The notes under the pieces are model-generated. The model searched no databases and was not told the origin of the DNA. It worked only from the letters and a program-made list of their open reading frames with translations. The position numbers were made by a program, and so were the translations under genes. A stretch of 64,000 bases of DNA from positions 65,084,145 to 65,148,144 of the forward strand of contig NC_052360.1 in the NCBI RefSeq assembly GCF_009727055.1, read 5' to 3'. Source of the DNA: Benincasa hispida. Lineage: Eukaryota > Streptophyta > Magnoliopsida > Cucurbitales > Cucurbitaceae. Positions 57,500-64,000 of this stretch are shown one piece after another; within the stretch, counting starts at the first letter, position 1, and every line of letters begins with the position of its first letter.

Positions 57500-57900
57500 A
57501 TCGAAACCGGACCTTCAAAAATCGGTAATGGGGGTAAGGGGATAACAACAAAAAGGGATCAAAGGAAGAAAAAAAGGGAAACCCAGATGAAAATCAAAGC
57601 TATATGAAGCAGTTTCTTCCCTTTTCTTTTTTTGTTGTGGGGTTGCTTGGGAAAATGCAACCCTCTATTTGGAGAGAAGAGAGGGGAAATTGGGTTCGAT
57701 CGGTTCAGAATCTAAAACAGTGTGAACCCCTCTTTCTGAATTGCAGGTTGCATTTTGGAGGTTTTAATATAGAAAATAAAGAAACGGATTCAAACGAATG
57801 AACAGAGAATAATAAGAGGTCGTGATTGTTAACAGCGAAGTACACGGTACAAAACTAAACCTGGGCTTAGGCCTTAGGGGCGTTTCCCCCGCATCTCAAA
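57500..57900 (-). promoter_or_regulatory. Desaturase 5' leader and promoter region
   Basis: On the minus strand TATATTAAAA at about 57762-57771 is a plausible TATA box about 265 bp before the ATG. Purine/pyrimidine-biased leader sequence lies between. The exact transcription start is not visible. A GC-richer stretch follows at 57870-57960. Confidence 0.45.
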
Positions 57901-58250
57901 TCGGTTTCCCTCCGTCTTAACCTCACCCGCGGCTCACTCAAATATCCTCTTTCTGTGTTTAAATTCCTTTTTAAAATACAAATTGATTTTAAATTCAACT
58001 TTCCTCCCTACATTTTGGATTCTATTGCATTTTATTCATCTAAAAAAATTTGAACTCCTCTCTCGTTAAAAGGAATTAATAAAATATCATTGTCTATCTA
58101 TATTGGACTCTGATACACGATAGATAATAAATTGACTCATTTTTTTATATTTAAAAACAAGCTTCTTAATTATCTAAAAAAATAACTACATTTTAATTCA
58201 TGTATGTAATTTTTTAAACCAAAATTGGTTAAATAATAATAAATTTTATG
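57901..58250. other. AT-rich spacer upstream of the desaturase
   Basis: No ORF, repeat or RNA gene recognised. Confidence 0.5.
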
Positions 58251-58758
58251 GAAAATATCAATTTGTACCCATATTAGACTAATAATTATATCAATTTAAA
58301 TTTTAAAATTTTGTTAATCTATCAATTTACACCTTTCTTTACTTTTTGTTTGGAAAAACTTCGTGTGAAACTTACAATTATATCAATTAATTTTTAAAAT
58401 TTTCATAAATTGACCAGTTTAGACTCTTAATTAAAATTTCATTTGAGAATCCTACATACATCTACCTTAATTATTCATTCTATAAAACCAACTGTTGACA
58501 AAATCTACACATGTGTTAAGAATCAATGTATGGATAGTTTTTAAAAGTAATAGTAATGAAATGTCTACATTAATTGGCCTATAAAAAAATGGAGATAATT
58601 TAACTCAAAAGCATAAGTTTCACATTATCTTACTTACACAAAATTTGTAAAATAATGTAAATTGGTACACTTACGAAAGTTCGAAATTTGGATTAATATT
58701 CACAGTTTTAATTGATGCAACTCTCAAAGTTTAAGAGTATAAATTGATATCTGTCTTA
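58251..58758. mobile_element. Fold-back element (inverted repeat, ~510 bp)
   Basis: 58251-58375 and the reverse complement of 58610-58758 share the order ATATCAATTTRTAC..., ATCAATTTACACC-type and GTGTGAAACTTAC. The arms would pair as a long imperfect hairpin. No coding sequence; a MITE-like element is likely. Confidence 0.65.
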
Positions 58759-59044
58759 TTTTACCTGAGATAAAATATAATGTGAACATGTTTTCACAAT
58801 TTATAAATGGATTTATTGATAGTTTAAGGACTAAATTTTGATATTTAAAAATGTTGGAACAAAAATAATATTTTAACTATAAAAATATTATATAATATTT
58901 TAAACTTGATCTCTCAACCCTACCAAGTTTTCATTATTTAATATTTCTTTTGTGAGTTCAACGAGTTTTGAATTTCTAATTTTTCGTTGTGGTGCCAAGA
59001 GATTTAACAATTCATAAAAGAAAGGTGCATTTCGTGCACACTAG

Positions 59045-59051
59045 GCAAGGA

Positions 59052-59088
<37 letters not shown>

Positions 59089-59092
59089 ATCA
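59045..59092. repeat. (AAT)n(ATT)n palindromic microsatellite
   Basis: AAT units run directly into ATT units, making a perfect hairpin of about 20 bases per arm. Confidence 0.85.
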
Positions 59093-59480
59093 TTTAGTTG
59101 GCTCATTAAAAAATATTATAAAACATGTCTACATCCACTTAAAATTAATTTAATATCTAATATTATATTTTTAGATATAATTTTTTATAATAAAATGTAA
59201 TTTTGAATAATTTTAAACATGTTTTCACAATGATTTTGAAAATGAAAAAATTGATTTTAACAATTTCAAAAACACTCCCAAACATCTCTAACTTAATTAA
59301 ATGATTCGATTAGGGTCAACATTTCACATCTTGTAAGATTAGGTGAAGAAGTCCATCCCACCTTGATGTTATTTGAGGCATAATTACACTTTAAGATGTT
59401 TAGCTGGAAAAGAAAGAAGAAAGAAAGAGTTGAACCATGATTAGATTTGTTAATTTTATTTAGGGTAAATTGCAAACACC

Positions 59481-59775
59481 ATTCTTAAAATACGGTGATA
59501 GTTGTAATTGCACCTAAAACTTTCAACAGTAAAAATTGGGTCTCTAAACTTCTCGAATATTAAAATTAGACCCTCAAACTTACAATAATTATAAAAATTG
59601 GATTTGTAAATGATAAATATTAAATCGTAAGATTTACACAAATGTTACAATTAATATAATTATTTAAGTTTGAGGTTCAATTTGACCCAATTTTAATACC
59701 TATGTAAGTTTGATGGTTCAATTTTTAAAATGGAACATTTAAGGAGTAGTTATAATTATCACGTACTTCATAAGT
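59481..59775. mobile_element. Fold-back element (inverted repeat, ~300 bp)
   Basis: 59481-59595 and the reverse complement of 59650-59775 share GTGATARTTRTAA, then AAAATTGRGTC and CCTCAAACTTA...ATAATTATA in the same order. Open frames here are arm sequence. Confidence 0.7.
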
Positions 59776-60780
59776 TTTTTTATTTTTATTTTTATTTTTA
59801 ATTTTCCCTCTATTTATTTACTTCTTAGACATTCAAAGCTTCCTATTGCACTCTTAACTTTAAATTGAGGTTGGTGAAGAGTTCTTTTATTTTTCTTTTA
59901 TTACTGCCATGAGTTAAATGACTATTGTATGTGTCATTAATGATATGATATGGTTTTTAGTTAGATGAGGATTGATTTGATATGATAAATTTTCCTTTAT
60001 TGCGATAATAGTGTGAAAACTATTATCTATCGCATCAACCCCAAGCAAACAATAAATCTAACAAAATTATGCGTAAAGAAAATTCCTCTATAGTGTGAAC
60101 AAAAGCAATATGAATTTTCTAAAAGTAACATAAATTTTACATATAAATGATATGGGTAGATATTACCTTAATATTATAAATTTTTCATTTTAAATATTAT
60201 AGATGAATTTAGACCTTATAAAATAAGCCCAAAATCAAGAAAAGATTAAAAGATAAAGTAGATTTGTCTAATCATATCCGATCCTAATTTATTGAGATTA
60301 ACAAAGATCGATTTTATCATAAGAGGTAAAGGTAAATTTTATCTCATTCTATCTATAAATACATCATTATAACGAATCTAAGATCTAGATCTTAATCTAG
60401 AACATAAACTTCCGACTTCTGTTCTATTCTACAATGACTTAGATATCATAACCATTTTTCCTTTATTTTGTAGATTTTTTACTCTCCAAATTATAAATTT
60501 ATCGTTGTTGTTATATAAAGGTTGAATATATTTTTTATTGGTCAAAATTGACATCATCGGATAATACAATAAAATAAATTTTGTTGTTGAAAAAAAATAG
60601 ATATGTTGTATGAATCCATTAAATATATCAAATTTAATTAATATAAAATTTATACTATCAACGTCAAAGTAAGAGATTTCATTTTTATCTGGTATAATTA
60701 AAGGAGTATATTCGTCAAATCTAACATAAGATACCAATTATATTTATAGTTATATCACTATTTTATAATTATTCGATCCC
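59776..60780. other. AT-rich spacer
   Basis: No gene or transposon ends recognised; low-complexity only. Confidence 0.5.
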
Positions 60781-61075
60781 ACTCAATTATTAAATTAAGG
60801 GGGACAAAAGGACATCACGGAGTTTAAACGGACACAAACAAATAATAATAATAGTAATAATAAACTAAAACTAAAAAATAATAAGAGTCGGTTAAAGAGA
60901 GAGACAACGAATTTTTTGGTAACGTGTAGTATCGTGCGTAGTGAGTCGATGACTGGTCGAGAAACAACCCCGTCAAGGTAAAATTCGTGTGAAGATAAGA
61001 TTAAAGAATGGACGGCTGAGATGCGAGGACAGAGAATATTTCTGTGGCCGAACGACACATGATTTTTTTTCTTAT
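60781..61075 (-). other. GC-richer promoter-like island, unassigned
   Basis: On the minus strand it reads like a plant gene's upstream region (CATCTCAGCCGTCCATTC, then pyrimidine-rich tracts and a (TTA)n run at 60838-60865). The only open frame (87 residues, Leu/Phe-rich) does not match a family I know, so I do not call a gene. Confidence 0.35.
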
Positions 61076-61329
61076 TTTTTGTTTTTTGGGTGGGATGATA
61101 TTTTGTTTCTCCTTTTTAAAAAATTAATATTTTGAGAGATATTTTTGGAGGAGGTGCCAGTCATTCCCAGCTGTTTTTTTTTCTTTTTTTTTTTTGGAGT
61201 TAACTCTTTTATTATACTCAGTCCTCCCATTGTTTTTAAATTCCTCTATTTTTGTTGGACCGCTGTCATTTCTTGATAAGATTATAGATTTTTGTTTATA
61301 TAATTTAAGTATAGTTAAAATTTAGTTTT

Positions 61330-61800
61330 TATTATAAGTTAAGAATACTTTTCGTCCCTCAACTTTGTCTTAATAATAATTTAGTTTCTTAATTTTGATT
61401 TATAACAATTTAATTTCTATATTTTCAATTTTATAATAATTTAATTTCGAATTTTATTATATAATAATTTAATCATTATATTTTTAAATTCATAATAATT
61501 TAATCTCTAATACAAATAAATTTATCAAAATAGATGTCAATTTTTATTATTTTATAATATAGTCTTTGTATTTTATTTATATAATAAAACTTATTAAATC
61601 TTAACTCTGATTTCTATCATAGAAACTAAATTGTTATAAATTTGAAAATATAAATACTAAATTCTTATATTATAAAATTTAAGGACTAACTTAAAACCAA
61701 ATTAAAAATTTAGGGACTAAATCATTACAAAACAAAGTAAGAGATTAAATTGTTATTTTTATGAAAGTTTAAGGATTGAAAATATTTTTAATCCATTTAT
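61330..61800. mobile_element. Fold-back element with short tandem units
   Basis: 61330-61530 is a run of ~35-45 bp units (ATAATAATTTAATTTC). The reverse complement of 61610-61800 contains the same units (AACAATTTAGTTTCT, AATGATTTAGTCCCT). The arms form an imperfect inverted repeat with a short centre. Confidence 0.6.
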
Positions 61801-62990
61801 AATTTAGTTAAAAACCTTTTAATAATCATGTATACGAGTTTTATTAAATTATAAAGGATAGGTATGAGGTTTTATCACATTATAAGAATAAAATCTAATT
61901 TTTAAAATTATTATAGGGCTAAATTTTTAGTTTTTTTTTCCCATTAAATCATAGATAAAAATTGGACTCTAGTTTCCTTATTTTAAGAATAAAAATATCT
62001 ATTTTTTAATATTATTTTGTTTTCCTCTCGGTTGATTCATTTTTAAATGCTTGCTTTGATGTTTGAGTTTGCGGTTTAGAATTAAACAGGAATGCTTGTC
62101 AATGAATTTTTTGGTTATATATATATTTTTTAACAGATAGTTTTGTTATATTTTTAAACCATTGTAATCTTAACCCAATTTCAAATATAAAAACCTAGTT
62201 TTGGAAGATAAAAAAATCATAATTATTTTATATTATTTTTATCTTGGATAATCCTTGGTGCATATTTTAGAATGATTTAAAAAAAATTAAAATCACTTTC
62301 TTCATTTTCAAAGCTATTCTAAAATACAAAACACGTCTTTAATAATTTAAAATTAATTTAATATTAAATTTTACGCTTTAAATATAATTTGTATATCATC
62401 AAAATTGATTTTAGATGATTGAAAATATGGTTAAGTATGATTTTGAAAAATGAAATATATGTTTTAACTACTCTGGAATCACTCCTAAATATATCCTTGA
62501 TTTTTTGGAGAAAAATCAATTTTAATTAAAAATATTGTGAGGTTTGTATCAATTTAGTCGCTAAATTTTTTATTTCATCTATTTTTATCCCAAACTTAAA
62601 TAAATATTACAACTTCAACCTTAAACTTTAAAGAACTATTAAAATTTTAATTATCGCATAATTAAGTTTTCACAAGTATTGTTCAAAAAAGTTCTCTATC
62701 TTCTAAAAAAAATCTCTCATGCATTTAATAAATTATTATTCTTCTTATTATTATCATATGACAACTTTTTAGAGAAAACTATTAGATTTTTTTTTTTTTT
62801 TGAGATTTTTAAATTTTTTGGAAATGTTATTCAATGATCAATATGTGCATTGATCAAACTTATTTTTGTGCAAAACATTATTTTATTGAAATTAATAAGT
62901 TTATGAAGTTTTTTTTTTTTTTGTTAAAATTAGTTGGTGAATTTATTAGTATAATTACTTATCTATATTGAATAGATAAACCTTAGGATC
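61801..62990. other. AT-rich spacer
   Basis: No gene recognised. Long T-runs occur at 62788-62802 and 62910-62923. Confidence 0.5.
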
Positions 62991-62999
62991 ATTCATGTC

Positions 63000-63395
63000 A
63001 AATTGTCAAGAATATATACGAAAGGATTCCATTGACAATTTGATGATGCCTCTAAAGTGGTTTAGTCTTCCTCAACCAAAACTCTGAATGCCTTAGTGGG
63101 ATATCTCTAGTTGGGATTCAAGAAAACTGAGTGCTTATTGTTTTGGTATGTTGGAAACCATAGCTCTAAGATCTTTTTATATACTAGTTCAATTAGAGTT
63201 CCCATTAAATCCTAATTAACTACGAATGAGTTTCTATCCATTAAATTCATACTCAATTAGGAATCTAAGGTCTTAATTAATTAGATCACATAATAGAGCT
63301 AAATCTAATAAAATAACCCAATGTGATAAAATATTAATCCACATACATGGCTCATACTTTAATTATACGTATTATTATTTAAAATACGTCTAACA
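63000..63395 (-). mobile_element. Start of an LTR in minus orientation (partial call)
   Basis: On the minus strand GCCCAAGTGGGAGAT is a polypurine tract followed directly by TGTTAGACGTATTTT, the start of a 3' LTR at 63395. The opposite LTR end is not clear and may be near 63000. Confidence 0.5.
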
Positions 63396-64000
63396 ATCTC
63401 CCACTTGGGCTATGTCTGTGTATTTAATGTATTTAAATCACATCAACCTTAAGTGCACATAAACAAGTTATTTCAATAATCGAGTACCCCTCTAGTTCAA
63501 TCTCATGAAGGAACCGTGAGATCTGTAATGGAAAGGGGATCGGTCCCAATTTTTAATTTTCACATAATTAAATGCAGAGAAGAATAATTATGCATTTTAA
63601 GTTTCTACAACATGCTTATCATAGAAGGAATTAGGGAAGAAATTAACTTACCCTTGAAGAATTAGTTCTTCGTGAGATCCCTCTTCGATCCAATCGCGAA
63701 CTCTTCGTCTAGAACTCGATCATCAAAAAATGCAGCAAACCATGTTTTGGCCACTACCACAAGAGAACCTCCTATATTCTCTTTAGGGGATGAGAATAAG
63801 CAAATAGAGTTGTGGGTTTCTCTGAATTTTTAGGAGAGGGAGAGATATTGAGAGGAAGAAGAAAACTTTTTCCTCCTGTGTGTTATTGGGTGGAAAAAAC
63901 ACAGAAGTCACTGACATCCAGAGATTAGGGGAAGAAGATGAAAAATGTTACGTAAAAACTGAACAACTCATTCCTCTACACGTTTGATCGAGGGAGAGAA
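63396..64000 (-). mobile_element. Interior or degenerate LTR DNA of the element entering from the right
   Basis: It lies upstream of the polypurine tract on the minus strand but shows no protein domain. Purine-rich leader-like DNA at 63640-64000 suggests a non-coding LTR-type segment. The window ends inside it. Confidence 0.4.

Noticed and set aside
60795..61058. 87-residue minus-strand frame with a Leu/Phe-rich end
   Set aside because: The hydrophobic part comes from TTA/TTT tracts and no family is recognised, so no gene is called.

Overview
This is nuclear DNA of a flowering plant. It is AT-rich, packed with nested LTR retrotransposons, LINE pieces and a PIF/Harbinger DNA transposon, and holds one intact gene. 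The LTR styles (starts such as TGTTGGGTTTTATGTCC and TGTTGGGATTGG) resemble ones I associate with cucurbits, so a Cucurbitaceae genome is my best guess; the sequence alone does not prove it.

Layout. 1-4620: a tandem array of a ~1.07 kb Ty3/gypsy piece (zinc knuckle, protease, start of reverse transcriptase) running into one copy that continues through RT and RNase H. 4621-6720: LINE ORF2 fragments in both orientations. 7286-7507: the first exon of a golgin gene, cut off from the rest. 8487-20172: a degenerate PIF/Harbinger transposon with TTA target duplications, a MYB/SANT ORF1 and a DDE transposase, interrupted by a gag-protease-only LTR element (10215-13280, duplication CTCAC) and a large LTR (17588-19425). 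20890-21330: LINE RNase H remnant. 21944-51972: a dense nest of LTR elements. A copia 5' LTR plus gag lies at the left edge and a matching copia C-terminus plus 3' LTR at the right edge. Between them are several large LTRs, a complete but dead chromovirus (32063-43433, duplication CTCAA, itself carrying a solo LTR with duplication GGCAT), a copia pol (45587-47430) and an Athila/Tat-like LTR (49375-50777). 51973-56000: low-copy AT-rich DNA with small repeats. 56156-57499 (minus): the only intact gene, a cytochrome-b5-fusion sphingolipid delta-8 desaturase. 57900-63000: AT-rich DNA with three fold-back elements. 63000-64000: edge of another LTR element.

How it works together. Apart from the desaturase, every coding region is broken by stops, frameshifts or deletions, so this is a retrotransposon graveyard beside a housekeeping lipid gene. 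Target-site duplications read directly from the sequence fix the insertion order in several places: solo LTR into chromovirus LTR into a minus-strand copia-type LTR; LTR elements into the Harbinger transposon. I found no rRNA, tRNA or CRISPR. I see no convincing new biological system. The most unusual items are the gag-pro-RT tandem array with indel-type differences, the CGATCG-rich LTR arrays, the isolated golgin exon, the inverted LTR arrangement around the chromovirus, and the fold-back elements upstream of the desaturase.
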